Assembly: GCA_949358305.1 (NCBI GenBank)
Contig: OX442315.1
Span: 33,878,427-33,942,426, forward strand
Direction: 5' to 3'
Source: Strigamia acuminata
Lineage: Eukaryota > Arthropoda > Chilopoda > Geophilomorpha > Linotaeniidae
Length of the DNA: 64,000 nucleotides
Positions 1-13,772 of the stretch are shown in pieces (the first letter of the stretch is position 1; each line of letters starts with the position of its first letter). Made by a program: the position numbers and the translations under genes. A model generated the notes under the pieces. The model worked only from the letters and a program-made list of their open reading frames with translations, did no database searches and was not told where the DNA came from.

Positions 1-707
1 CAATTTAATTGTTATTTTCGATGTAACTCATATTTTGATATTATCTAGCATGAAGTACCATGCTTTGCCTAATGTTGCGATATTTTTCAATGTATTTTCA
101 CTTGTGTTATCAATTTCTGGCACCAGAGTGTCTATTCGTAGTATGTATTCTTGCTTATCCAAGATGGCGACCGCCATGGGTTTATGCTGTCTTGATTCTG
201 TTTCCATTCTTCTTGGACAAAATATGTCAGGTATTATTTATTAAACCATTTTATTCTTTTTATTATCGTGTTTTGTTGTCTTAGTACGGCATATAAGTGC
301 ATAAGCACGCCGTTTTGGAGCCGAACCGACTTGCGTTATCGCCAAATCGTTCGCACGTGAAGTGCGACGCCGTATTGAGGTATTTCACACGCTTCCACTC
401 GGTTTTATACCGATTTGCGCCCTCTCCTCTGCTACAGTATTTATCTGCATACATGCGTGCAAATCACTTTTTTTGTTAGATTATTTATCTCATAAATTTC
501 AAATTAATTTGCTTCTAAAATGCTATTGATTTAAAGGCACGAGAGAAATATGTCGCAATGAATTAATCGGGAGGGTTATAACTAAGTTACCACCTGAAAA
601 AGTTTGAATGTTGTGCATAACTATTCAATAAAATAAAATTTAAATATTAATACATTCTATCTCTCTGTAATCAAAATAATGGAACTTCTTTCCTTATGCA
701 AAACAGA

Positions 708-1141
708 TACCGTATTACCCCGCTTATTGCCACATGCCGGTGTAGTGCGAGTATTACCGGCATGCCGATAAACCCCCTTTTTAACGGCATGCCGGTGTAA
801 GTGAGTACGAATTTTTTTTTAATTTTGAGCCCAAAACATGCTTAAAACGCATATTTAGATGTCCAAAATGTAGGAAATTGGCCAAAATTTCTATAAAGGT
901 TCTACAAAATTTAGTAGTAATCTTCAGAATATCAAGAAAACTTAAATTTCAGGTCTAAATTTTAACATAATTTATCATCTGGGCTCTTTTAAACAAAAAA
1001 AAACAAAAAACCAATTTTTTCACTTAAACCGGCATGTTTCGCTCTATACCGGCATGCCGGTATAGATTTTTTACGTGCGATTTCAAAACTGTGATGAACC
1101 CATGCCCAACGGCATGCAGCTATAGGCGGGGTAATACGGTA
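708..1141. mobile_element. Non-autonomous TIR element (TACCGTATTACCCCGC family)
   Basis: A 434-bp element is bounded by perfect 16-bp inverted ends, TACCGTATTACCCCGC at 708-723 and its reverse complement at 1126-1141. The interior repeats the motif GGCATGCCGG several times and has no coding capacity. It is most simply a MITE; the ends read TA...TA, which would fit a TA target site. The superfamily is not identified. Confidence 0.7.
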
Positions 1142-1249
1142 AAAAATTAAAATTTTCAATAATTACATATGCTCACACTTAAATAAACTGTTAATGAATT
1201 TTTTTTATTCTATTGAGACTATTGCTCTTTTATGCATAAAGATAATTAC

Positions 1250-2090
1250 TAGTGTTGTATCTCGTTCACTAAATTGTGAACGCGTTCAAGTTCGCATTCA
1301 TGTTGTAAAAAAGTGATTAGAAATGAATGTTTTGATGATGAAAATGTCATCTAAACATTTAAACTAACATTTTTGCAATGTTTTCATCATCAAACATGGT
1401 GAACGTAAACTTTGTTCAAGTTCACTCCTAAAGCTAAGTACACATGAGACTTTCAGACTCTGAATATTCAGAGTCTGAAATTTCAGGTTGTCACGCCGCA
1501 AACGAAATGATTCCGCCTGTGTGTTTGGCTGTGTCATTCCGTGCGCGGAAATTGTTTGGTACACACAATCCGTGCCTGTGTTGTAAATACAAATGGCGAC
1601 CACTTTTAAAAAATGTTGGGAGTTTGATTGTGCAAAATAAATGGATTGCTGTATTTTTAAATTAATAATTAATAATAAATAATAAAATAAATTAATCAAA
1701 CATTTTTAGTATTATCTGTCTTTGTATTCAGTATCCACCTCTACCTTTTGTACGACCGGTCACGATCGGTCGCATTACCACAATGCATTCTGGGTACTCA
1801 GAATCTGTTCGTGCACGGAAACAATTCAAGCTATTCCGTGCACCATCACTGCCGGAAAGAATAAAATTCGGTTGCCAGAAAGTTTCCGTGTGTGGTAAAC
1901 GAAACCATATGTACCACACTGACCCAAACTTTCGGCCATACACGGAAAGTGATCATTCCGTGCACAGAATCAGGTCATGTGTACTTACAAGTTAGCTTAA
2001 AGTGAACAAAGTTTGAATTTTTTGTTCATCTGTAAAGAAGTGAACTAGTTCACGAACTTCGTTCATGAACGCGAACTAATAGTTCATGCA
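1250..2090. mobile_element. Fold-back, hAT-like non-autonomous element
   Basis: The left part (from about 1250, AGTGTTGTATCTCGTTCAC) and the right part (about 2040-2090) carry GTTCA/TGAAC-rich complementary segments. An inner inverted pair, AGTACACATGA at about 1437 and TCATGTGTACT at about 1975, frames a core rich in CCGTGCACGGAA-type words. AGTGTTG near the left end recalls hAT termini. The exact boundaries and the assignment are tentative, and no transposase frame survives. Confidence 0.45.
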
Positions 2091-3312
2091 AGCAAACGTG
2101 TGTTAAAATGTCCGAACCAAAAGAATCGAAAGAAAAATCAGATTGCAACCAAACAGGAGTTAAAAACCCTCATCGAGTGAAGGACTCAAAACCAACACCC
2201 ACAATTTCCTCAACCTCATCTAAATAAATTTCAAAAAATATTTTTGAGGCCCCTTGGACTGGAAAGGCCCCAAGCCGTAGCTTCCTGAGCTTAGTACAGT
2301 AAGTCCGGCACTGAGTGCAGCTGCAACAGCAAAGGTGCGATGTTTGGAGCACAGTCGAGCGCAGCACTAAGCAAACACAGATTGCCGCAGATGGTGAGAA
2401 GGAGCACGAGTAACCAATAGTTTATTCTCACTGGCTGCTAGGGAAACCAGCGCATGCGCAGGCGACAACACGTGTCTAAACTTTATCGTGACGTTATGAG
2501 CAGTCTCGAAAAAGTTAAACATATTGGAAAAGGTCAAGGAGGGTGAGATACAGTAGTCGACTTGCACTGTGGCAATACTGATCTGAATAGTTGATTGAGA
2601 TTGTTTACTTTGAAGTTGTTAAGTTACTGTTGCTATGACTGTATGTATTTATGTTTTTATGCTTTGCATATTAAACGTTGTTTGGAAATGTTTAGCTGTG
2701 TATATAATTAATTTCGTGCTAAATTTAGTTTAGCGTAATGAAATATATTGTGCACTTTCTCTTAATTCAATGCTTAAACCAATTTTTCCTGAAGTTGTTG
2801 CCAAACCTATACTTATCTAAAGTTTTGCTAAGTACGAGTTCCATATGCAGCAGTTAAAAAATTAAAATTTCCAATAAAGTAAAGTTCAGATTTAAAAGCA
2901 ATGATTAATTATAAATGCCTTTCCTATTACGAGTATTATTATAATACTGTACGTTTAACATAACTTAAATATTAATATATTCTATATCTCTATAATCAAA
3001 ATAATGTAACATTTTATTACGGCTGCACTTTGCTCAGTGTAATCATTTATTTTCTTATGCAAAACAGTTAAAAAATTAAAATTTCCAATAAAAAAATGTT
3101 TACACTTAAAAGCAACTGTTAATAATAAATAGTTTATTCCATTAAGAGTATTGCTCGTTGAGCAAAGGTAGTCCCTCTGATTAGCAGCTTGCATTCGTCT
3201 CTCTGACTACACACTATACAACAGCTCTGAAATAAGACTTAAAAAGGTAGAAATACATATCTAAACACCACCTAAGACTCTTAGTTAATAATTTTTCTAT
3301 GTTTAATTACAG

Positions 3313-6300
3313 ATGGTGTATCGATTTAAACGGTTGAAACTGTTGAGAGAAGTCAGGAAACTGACAAAAGAATATTTGGAAACAAATATAGAAATACCTG
3401 AATTAATACCGCACTTGAAGGAAAACTATGACAAAGTTTTTACAAACGTGATCTCTACACTGTGGATGTTTCTTACTATTTTTGTGTTATCACTTTGCAC
3501 GTATCAAGTTTCGAGAATGATGATCCTTTACTACGATTCACCTTTTAAAGTTCAGACAGCGATAACCGAAGCCATGATCGGCGATTTTCCGGGAATATTT
3601 ATTCACCCTACACACACACAGCAGAGTTATGACTTCAATTGGAAAGTGCAGGGAGAAAACTCCGCGTATGAATGTAAGTAGACAACAATAAGCGCCTTCA
3701 ATGTGCGAATAATGTTTCCAAATATGATAAGATTGAATGACGCATTCGATTGATTGATTCATTTCAGTTTGCTCAGTTTTACCTGAATTTTACCAGGACG
3801 ATAACACAAGCATTAGCTATATATGGAAATTACGAGATGCAGAATCGAATATAAAAGACATTTCTTTTAATTGGGTAAGTCAGTAATTGATAATAAAAAT
3901 AAGCTTAAGAAAGAACAGTTAAGAAAACATAATTCATTGTACAGGGAAGCAAACGTGATAAAAAAGCAACTGCTAACCTAATAATGAAAAAATACAACGT
4001 AGAAACTACAGTTGAACTGCGGATTGTAAATGGTAAGTACGTCCACGTTTGTTCTTGTATAATTGTTACACGAGGTGGTGATTGAGAAGAACTTTAGAAA
4101 AAAATATGACACAAACACCGATCTAGATCCGTGTGCCCAACAACTCCGTTTGTGCCCAACAACTCCGTTTGTGCCCAACAACTCCGTTTGTCAATCGAGT
4201 TCCCACAATTCGATTCACGTTTGGATTCGGATTGGAACAATGTCAGCAGTCAATTGTTGCGCGTAAAATGGCATCAAAACACACGGTTTGTTTGTTTATT
4301 GGTTTGTTTGAATCACATTTTGGTGTGAACCATCCAAGTGAATATGGAGAACTCTGTTCAGTTGGATCTGATTGGGCGGATCAGATCCAGCCAAACTCGA
4401 TCTGTTGGTGAAATTCAATTCTCAAGTAGTATTTTATTGGTCCCAAATCTTTCATGTCAAATTCGCTCTTTAGTGATGATTTTAATTGGTTTATTTGTTC
4501 CATGTTGTTTGATGCTATTATGAGGTAGTCAACTTACAATCTCGAATCCTAATCTTCGCTGAGTAAATTGGACTCTGTGCGCTCAGCTATTGAAACCTTT
4601 TGAGCTAGATCGTCTTCAAATTTGTGTGAAAACACAAAGTGGAAGAAAAGTGACTAAAAACTAAAGTGCCTGACACGACTGAGCCTAAAATTAAATGTAA
4701 AATACCACAATCACAAAAATCAAATACTCCCTACTACTTTTGGAGTGTTTTCTTGGGTCGCTCTCTTTCCAAAATTCAAACATAGACTGATATTACTCAT
4801 CACAAAAAATCCTGACTTCCCAGTCCAACAATAAGTTGCCACGGCGACCCCCTCCTTAGACAGGGACAAAAAAAAACAATTGAATACCGGTACTTTAATT
4901 ATCCACTACTCAAGGATTCTTCTTTTTTCCTAAATATTTTTGGATCCTCCACAACTGTAGGATATTTATTTGTATTATTTCAATTGTGTTTGGTAATCGG
5001 AACTCGATAGTCAGTATTAATATATCAACGATCCGATACGCAAGCCATTTACTCCTTATTAACTATTATTAACTATTCACAGTGAAACCAGTCCCTATTG
5101 ATACTAATGCAAGAGTAACAATAACGTACCAGTTTGAAAGTGATGAATTGGGAGCGCTTGAAGGATATGCAGTGAGTAAAAATAAAACAAATCCAAAACA
5201 ATAATTGAAACCTTATAGTAAGCATTTAAACTGTTTCGATAGATCTTAATAAATGGAAAAAACAAGGACCACACATTTATGGAATGTAATGCTAATGTGT
5301 TCGTAAATAAATCCAAACGTTTTGAAATATTCTATTCAGAAAAAAATGTGAGCAAAAATATACAGTGAACTCCCTCAATACTCGAAACCGGGTCTACTTG
5401 TATACAAAAATCCATCATAACAAATTTTTAACATTTCTCTTTTCATCTTTTTAACAAATTATAATTTTTTAAAAAACTTTTATTGAATTTATTCCCCAAT
5501 GTTGGAGTGCTTAAAAATGATGTTAGAAATCGTGTAGTTCACAAAAAATCCTTTCATACCCAGTGTCAACATAATTCTGTGAGCCAATGTATGTTTTGTC
5601 TTGAGGATGTTCACTGCAAGTGTATATACGTAAATATATGTTATAATCCAATTTTGGTTTTAGTACAACTTTTTGGTCAGAAGAAATGCCCCTTGTGTAA
5701 AAGAAGAGGAAAAACAAAAATGCCACCATCAATGTTTTCTCAAGCATATTTCACATTTGAATATACCATGCCAGTAAGTTTTAAACAAAGTTTACAAAGG
5801 TTAGAATTTGTAATCAGGATAAATCATTGAAGAAATACAGTACCGGTATTTCTAGTTTTGTTACTCAACAAAACGATTAGTTACATGTACCAGATTAGGT
5901 GATTATAGCGTTGCCCATCTTAGCGAGTTTGCGCTAAGATGGTACGTTTTTGTATTCAAATTTGCATTATTATTCAAGTAATACATTTATTGAAGAAATT
6001 CAGTACTTTTGCAGTAGAAATTTAATTTTTGCCACAATGGCTGGCTTTATTTCAGCTGATTTGTTTTCATTTTGAAACAAAAACATTTAACTTAAGATGA
6101 CTAAAATAAATTGGATAGTACTAATTTGATGGTGCTCTACAACTTTCTGATTGGAAATTTTGCTCTAACCTGATTGGTTTAGAAGTTAGCAAGTGAATGA
6201 CCTTGAAAATGACCTTCAAGGTCAAAATTGAGGATGCCATCAGATTCGCAACGAATGATTTCCTGTATGAGTTTTTTTTCGGTTTTCTGATATCTCAAGT

Positions 6301-9300
6301 ATTTTGGAAATTACTTGGGGGGGGGGGGGTTTCAGACTTTTGGGACATCCGGTATAAGGGGCAGACACAGTACACTGTTCATTCAAACAGTTGCAGACCA
6401 CACACACACACTACACTGTAATCCGAAATGGCAGCTGTGTCTTGATGGCTATTAGGGGGTTTCATTATATGAATGATTTTGCAATTTTGTGATTTTGCAT
6501 TAATCACAAAATCATTATTTTTTGATGCCTCCAAAAATGAGTTTACATTGAATTAACCCAGTCAATTTTGCAATTGTGTGATCTGGACAATTTTGTGATT
6601 TTTGAGTATTGTCATGTGATATCTGTTCTACCAATCACATTCACATTCACTAAAGCACAAAAGAGTGAAAACACAAAATCCCAAAAACATCTAAAAGGTA
6701 GTTTTTGTGATTTTGATAAGAAGTGATTTTGAGGCTTGTGAAACTCAAAACAAAATGGAGGCATCCAAGCTCTATCTAAGTGGCCAACTTGTATCCTTGT
6801 ATATCATCAAAATGCTGATGCATCCATGACTGTATAACAGCTAGGAAACTCAATACTTCGATTCGGGTAAAAAAAAGTACCGATTCAGGGCGATTCAGGG
6901 CGATTTTAGCGGGTGCCCGAATGGAAATTCAGGCGGAAATGTTCGTCGCGTATCGTTTTTTATTGTTTTCTATGTCAAGATAAGCTCGGAAAATTATGGA
7001 ACCAAGCTCATTTTGAAGAGGAGACAATTCTGCACAAGCCTGTATTTTTTATTTTTTGATTCGGGCGAGGAAAAGTGCCGATTCGGGCCATCTTAGCGGG
7101 GGACCGAATGGGAAAATTTGGAAATTTGGTGCAGAATTTGGATTCGAGATTCGACCATGACAAAACCAAAAATTCGTAAAATTAACCGAATGAAATGTTT
7201 AAAACAGGTTTCCAGAGAAGAAAATCCCGCTGAAAACGATGGTACAGATAACTTTTTGATCGGATTAACCGTTGACTTTAAATTTTGGAAAAAACGATCT
7301 TTTTTGGGTTGATTTATAAGAAAAAGTTGGAAAAAGTGGTTGAATAATAAAGGAGGACAAAATAGCAGGTTGCAGTGGTTTGGGCCAAAATTGAATTGGC
7401 TGGATTAACGTTGGGTTTAGGTTAACTTTTGGGTTTGATTGTGTTTGGGTATTGGCCAGATTGGCATTGGTTTTGGTTTGGTGTGGTTTGGGTTTGGGTT
7501 GCATTATTATGGGTTTGGTTTAGTTTTGCAAAAATTTATTTTATTTTTGGTTGTATACATTTGTCTGATCTATGACTTTGGCTTTGTGGGTGAACAGCTA
7601 GTATTTATTAAAATGCACCTTATTAAAAAATATTTTGTTCCATCACACAAATAAGAACTAGTTTTTTTGCATCACATTTTAAAATTGGTTGGATATAACT
7701 ATAACCTAATATGGTGGATAGGAAGTCACGTGACTATTTAAATAATTGCAAAATTGCAAAATTATGAGATTGTTTTTGAAACTAATTATTAATCACAATT
7801 TGTGATGGCCACTTGGATTGAGTTTGGCTGCTGCCATTTTTGCCAAAATAGCAAAACTACCTTTGATTTTGTGATTGTGTATTTTTTCTGTTTTGTGTTT
7901 TTGCAATTATGCACATGATTGGTGGAACTAATATCATGTGACAAATCCAAAAGTGCAAAATTGCTAAAGTTGCAAAATTACAAAATTGCTTAATTAATGA
8001 AACCCCCTATTGTTACATTATCGAAAAGCAGAAAATGGACAAAATTTATTGGAAATGTGAGAGCTGGAAGCGTGATCATTGTAAGGGACGCTTGCGTACG
8101 ACGCCGAGCACTGTCCAGCCGTACTTATTGATCGAGGCTTCGGAGCAATTAAATAAGATATTGATATTTTCTGTAAATATTCAAGCTGCCGACATTAGTG
8201 GTAAATCATGAGTAAAGTTTTCGTGCCCAATAATTCCTGGGGATTTGAAACATAAATATTGAAAAAGAGGGAACTTCCCGAGCATATGGACAATTGATTT
8301 ACCAAAGTCTCGTGGAATTTAACAGCAATTTTAATGAAGTTTCGTACAATCTTACAAAAGTTATGTAACATTTCAAAATTCAAATATGTACGGTGTTTAA
8401 ATTTTTTAAAATGTCACTGGTATTAAATATTAATAGCATAAAATCAAATTCTTATAGATTGCCATTCTTACCTAAACGCTATGATAACGACTGCCTCGCA
8501 AATAACCAAACGTGCTTAAATCTTGAAGATATTGCGAGAATTAAACAACGAATAAATCCACACTACGATTGCAGATGTGCTAGAGCGTGTGCAGATGTCG
8601 TGTTCCATCAGCATATACACAGTCTCGACTACGACGATAGAGTTTTAATGGTTTCGCCGTACACGAATTTACTAATCACCTTTACCGAATATTTCAGTTA
8701 CGAAATTATATCTCTACTTTGCGATGTTGGAGGAAATTTAGGTTTTTACACAGGAATTTGCTGCATTCAACTCGCTTATGCAATAATCCTAGCAATTCAA
8801 AAACGACACAAAGAATACACTTTGTCTAAGCGTTCAAGTCGTTTCCAAAAGAGGGTGTTCCAACTAATAAAGAAACAAAATGCTTGTAAACCAACTGATC
8901 CCACATCAGGAGTTAATATTCTAAAAATAACGAAGACTTCATTTATCTTGTTGTCCATGTCTTTATGCATTTATCAAGTGTACAATCGAATAACGTTGTA
9001 CTCCGAGTTCCCTGTTTACGTCACCATTGATATTGAAGAACTTACCCATTATCAAATTCCGAATTTTATTGTTTGTATTGAAAGCAACGCAATAATAAGC
9101 GAAAAAGAAAAATTGCTCAAGAACAAAACCTTGACGTATAAGCCTTCTTTGTATCAATTTCCTATTGAAGACCTGCTTGATCCGCCATCAACATACGCCA
9201 ACAATGCTTCTAAATTATGGGAAGATTTCCAACCTACCGAGGATGTATTTATGGATTCAGTAAGGATTTAATTATTACTCCCTCTGTCCCAAATTATGGT

Positions 9301-12300
9301 ATACATTTCTCTAAAAAATTCTTGATTATCGTTGGTTTTGTATATTTCTAAGATATTTTAACTGAATATCCTTTAAAATTAAGTGTGTTTGCTAACCAAT
9401 GGATTGCATTATGGGTAATTAATTTTATCATTCCGTATTGCTGAGTTGCATCTTCTCAAAATGCACTCAAAATTAAGTGACACCTGTTGTGCTTAAAGTA
9501 AAGTGAAAATGAATTCAAAGATTGGCTGTTTTTAAAGAAAAATGACAAAATAGAATAAATTAACTGATAATCAGCGAAATTGTATACAACAGCTCTAGCT
9601 GAAACAAAGCATTGTTAGGAATAACGCATTATTAATGAAATTTGCAGGCAAATTGAAATTACTCCACTAACTATTTCACGAATTCGGCGAGAAGTTAAAA
9701 AACAATACAATGAAGGACATATTCCTGCCAAAAGATAAACATAACAATTTATTTTTGACATTGCAATGTTGTATGGAGTCAGGAATGATAGCAAAGAATG
9801 GCAACAATTACAAAATTCACAAATTCAGAGCAATCATTACAAGTTATTGTTACGGAGTAATATTTATTGTTATTGTTTACTTTTTATTTTTTTATTGTTA
9901 TTATTTACTCGATATTATTTATTGTTTACTTAATTTATTTATAATTTAACTTATTTATATTAATTTTGCATTTTTATAACGATAAAAATCAAATAAAACT
10001 TGAAAAGTATACCATAATTTGGGACAAAAATAATAGTAGAAATGTATACCATAATTTGGGACAGAGGGAGTACTATTTAATTATTGGCACAATAAACTTG
10101 GTTTAAGCGCAAATACATGGCAAAAAAGTAAAGTTTTAACTTTCTTAGCACTCGTTGGAAAACTATCATTCACTGTTGTGTCCATTTGTGTTGTAACAAG
10201 CTACTTCCCAATAGGAGATCACACGATAGCAGGCTTTACTGTATTCTATGCGCAAAAATTTAGTTTTTGCAATAAATGAACTTGAAAAGTGCTATCTGTT
10301 TATGTGTGAAATATGGAATATGCTCCACGTTTGGACAATTCTGAATGAAGTTAAAAAGGATTTCCAATAAATTTTTCATTGTGAAATTAGCCTACCAAAC
10401 AAGGCATGGTTGACAATTAAACAGCGAGTCTCTGAGTGATAAAGCATAGGGGAAAACTTTATTTTACCGATAGCACAAAGGTGCACATTACACAGTGTGC
10501 AGCAGGTACTTTTTCCTTACAATTACGACATTTTTTACATTGTAAAGAGTGTCCCAAAATTAATGCAAGATTTGAATTTGCCGCCATTTGTGCAGTAAAT
10601 TGTTGGCAACCCTGAAAAAAAAACAATTTGACAGCTGATAGTTTAGGGTTAGTATAAATGGAGCATTACACAGTTCTTTCTGCCAAAATTGGATGATATT
10701 GATGTGGCCAATATGTGGTTTCAACAAGACAGTGCCAAATGCCATACAGCCCGTGAAACAATTCAATTACTGAATGAGACATTTCCTGGTCGTGTACTCT
10801 CTCGTTTCGGTAATGAGAATTGCCAGCAAAGCCGTGGAGGCCATTTGCCCAATGTGTTATTCCATAAATAACCCTATCCTATGTACTTTATAATTCAATA
10901 AAAAAATAACAATCTAAAAACTAAAAACTGTTTTCTATTTAATTCAAATCTTGCGTTAATTTTGGGACACCCTTTATTGTAAGGTAAAAGTGGGTTGTGG
11001 TTGAAGTTTTAAGTTATAGTTATAAAATTAGAATTGGTTGCGAGGGGCGGATTTGGCCAGGGTGGAGCGGATTTGCATAAGGATGGGGGTAGGGAGGAGA
11101 TGGGCCCACAATATCGTTTTTTCCACAATTGAACAACAAAGGATTAAATACAATAATACACACAATAAGAAATCAACTCTTCTAAAAACACACTGATTAT
11201 CTAATCATCAATAACACTATTAATAATGTTCAATTTGGATAAGTTCTCCTGATTGTACTTCATTTTAGCGATTTTGTTTTAGCGAGCGCACTTTAGTGAT
11301 TACCCATCTTACAAGGGGAGCACATGAATAAGCTATTTTAGATTTTGGCCTTATTTTTAGCCAAATGATGTCTAAAGTGAGCTTAATAATTGTCTAAAAT
11401 TATAAGCTTCCGTAGTCAGCTGATTAACCATGGTAATTGCCCCAAATCTGTACTCTTTTTGGGCCCTAGTAGACATTTTGTGTGAAAAGGCTCATGTAGG
11501 GATGTGGCTCACTGATCCAGAACTATTTTTTCTGGAGTTGTTTTCTGGTCACATGGTCATCATTAATGACGTCATTTCCACTTCCTGAAATGGATGCCTC
11601 CATGAACATTACTTGTTGGTAAGATTAAAGAAAATAATTACTGTTTTGTAAATACCCGCATGTTGCGGATGACTTACAGCTATGAATAAACCAGAAAAAT
11701 ACAAGTATATAAAATGATCAACAAATTTATTTTTATACACTCTAGGGCTTATAATAAATTTTTGATAAAACAATTCCTGAACAATTCAAATCTACGCAGA
11801 CGTTTCCTTTGAGCTGATCACAGGTCAAGTAAAACTATGTTTGGAAGATTCTGCATTTGCAGGCGGAAAAATGCATTTTTATAAGGAATAAATTAATTTT
11901 AAGCAGGATAATGCATTTTTGTGAGAAACAAATTAATTTGGAGCTGAAAAATTGCATTAACAAGCAAAAAGATGCATTTTTATCTTTAAATAAAGGATTT
12001 CGGTATTACGTTGTCGGGTGACATCCCTTTTCTACAAATTTTAGTTGTTGGAGTTAAATAAGATCTAAGCTTACTCTATATTTGAAATAAAGTTGGCATT
12101 TATTTTTATAATAGACAGCTTCGATGAATTCTGTAATTTACAACCTTAAACAAGGAAACCGCAGTCTTTTTCATTCTTTATTTGGAGGATGCACTAAATT
12201 CACATATGGTAAGTATTTATCAAATGTTTAAATTTATAAAACACATTATTATTTAATAGATGTCATGAAATATAACCCTGGAACATCAGTAGTAGCTGAA

Positions 12301-13721
12301 ATTCATTTTATCCAGAAAGGTGTTGAAGCACCACCAAATGAGGGTGAAACACCACCAAATGAGGTTGAACCACCACCAAATGAGGTTGAACCACCACCAA
12401 ATGAGGTTGAACCACCACCAAATAAGGTATGTTAATCAATGTTAAGTTGAGTACAAAGGCCTGTTCTGAAAAGATTAGATCTTTAGACCGGTGTTCATCC
12501 AATATAAGATAAATAGTTGTGACGATGTCGTTCTGGCTCTGATTGTTTCCTAATTGAGAATGATAAAGCTATACTCAAAACCATTTATGTTGATACGGCT
12601 CGACCAATAGGGAAATACATCAACGTTGTGGTGGTTTTGAGTATACCTTACTACCGTACTGGGGAAATAAAAGCCAGTGCACATTGTTAAATAAAGGAGA
12701 CAAGTGATTTCTGAAATCATGTACTTCGTATGATTTATAGGGTACTGGACGTAATTATATTTGTAATTATCTCAGCCAATTTTGGAAAATAAAAATTATA
12801 CAAATTACTTAGCCGACATTTGGCTAATTAATAATTCCAAATTAAACTATACAATTATTTAGCTGTAGCCTTAACATATTTACAATGACTTCTTTGAGGA
12901 GAGCTAACGTCGAGCAGTTAAGAAGAGTTTCCAAACGCTGTATCGTAGATCCACAAAAGATGTCATCTGATCTGGTCTGGATTTGTTTTGGGAACTGGTT
13001 CTGGTTCTGGTTGATGTAATTGATACCAAAGTCTGGTATCTGAGAAGTTTGATTGTCTTTACTGCATAGCCACAACTTGGGTTGGTTGTTGATTCCAGTT
13101 ATTTACCAACGAGCCAGATATATTATAAGTTGCGGTTTTGGTATCGTGAGTAAACTGTATTCAGTTTACTTGTAAAATCTGATGTTTACCAAACTGATTT
13201 CCAGTGTTGGGCGCGGTACGCATTACAGTATCGCCAGTATCTAAACTGTACCACAGCCAGTACCGCGTTACTTACAAACCAGCTGTGTACATGTACCACG
13301 GTAATTTTAGGGCCAGGACACCGTTCCGTGTACTGTTAGCTGTTACCATGGTGCTTTTGTGATGGCCCAAAGTACCGCGTACTTTTGCGGTACATCTCTC
13401 GTTACCGCGAGAAAACACGTGAAAATAAACTTTTGCATTGTTTCAGTCGTTACTTCGACTGGAACAATGGTTTAGAAAGACTAGTTTTTCAGAGGTCTGT
13501 ATTAACCAAAAGATTGAAGGTCCACAAGCGCCGCAACTCTGTGGTGATCACCCAATATTGCAGATAATCGTTTTGACCACTGATGATCGTTTGATCGAAA
13601 GGCCTATGGATTAAAATAAATCATTTGTAGAGTTTTGATGTTTTGAAGCACTTTTTTATTTATTATCACAAGGAAAGTGTGCGTTGAGATAGATGTTTTT
13701 ACAGAGAATGCTCAAGAAAAG

Positions 13722-13772
<51 letters not shown>

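Larger units (their letters stand above)
1..3312. other. Upstream intergenic region with TIR/fold-back elements
   Basis: I see no convincing coding exon here; the short open frames lack codon structure and homology. The stretch holds a 434-bp TIR element (708-1141) and a fold-back, hAT-like stretch (about 1250-2090), both listed separately. The rest (1-700 and 2100-3300) is AT-rich unique-looking sequence. Just before the channel A start codon, the bases at 3297-3312 resemble a splice acceptor (pyrimidine-rich tract ending in ACAG), so a 5' untranslated exon may lie in this region. Confidence 0.6.

Noticed and set aside
1364-1995. Overlapping frames of 66-111 codons in the first 2 kb
   Set aside because: They lie in the arms of a fold-back element, read open on both strands because of complementarity, and have no recognisable product.
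7118-7312. 64-codon frame conserved in both 1.56-kb elements
   Set aside because: The two element copies are nearly identical throughout, so conservation is not evidence of coding. There is no motif and no long frame.
9260-9271. Channel A ending at the TAA just after exon 7 (a 292-codon single frame)
   Set aside because: A GTAAGG donor precedes the stop, and exons 8-12 continue in the correct phase with homology to channels B and C.
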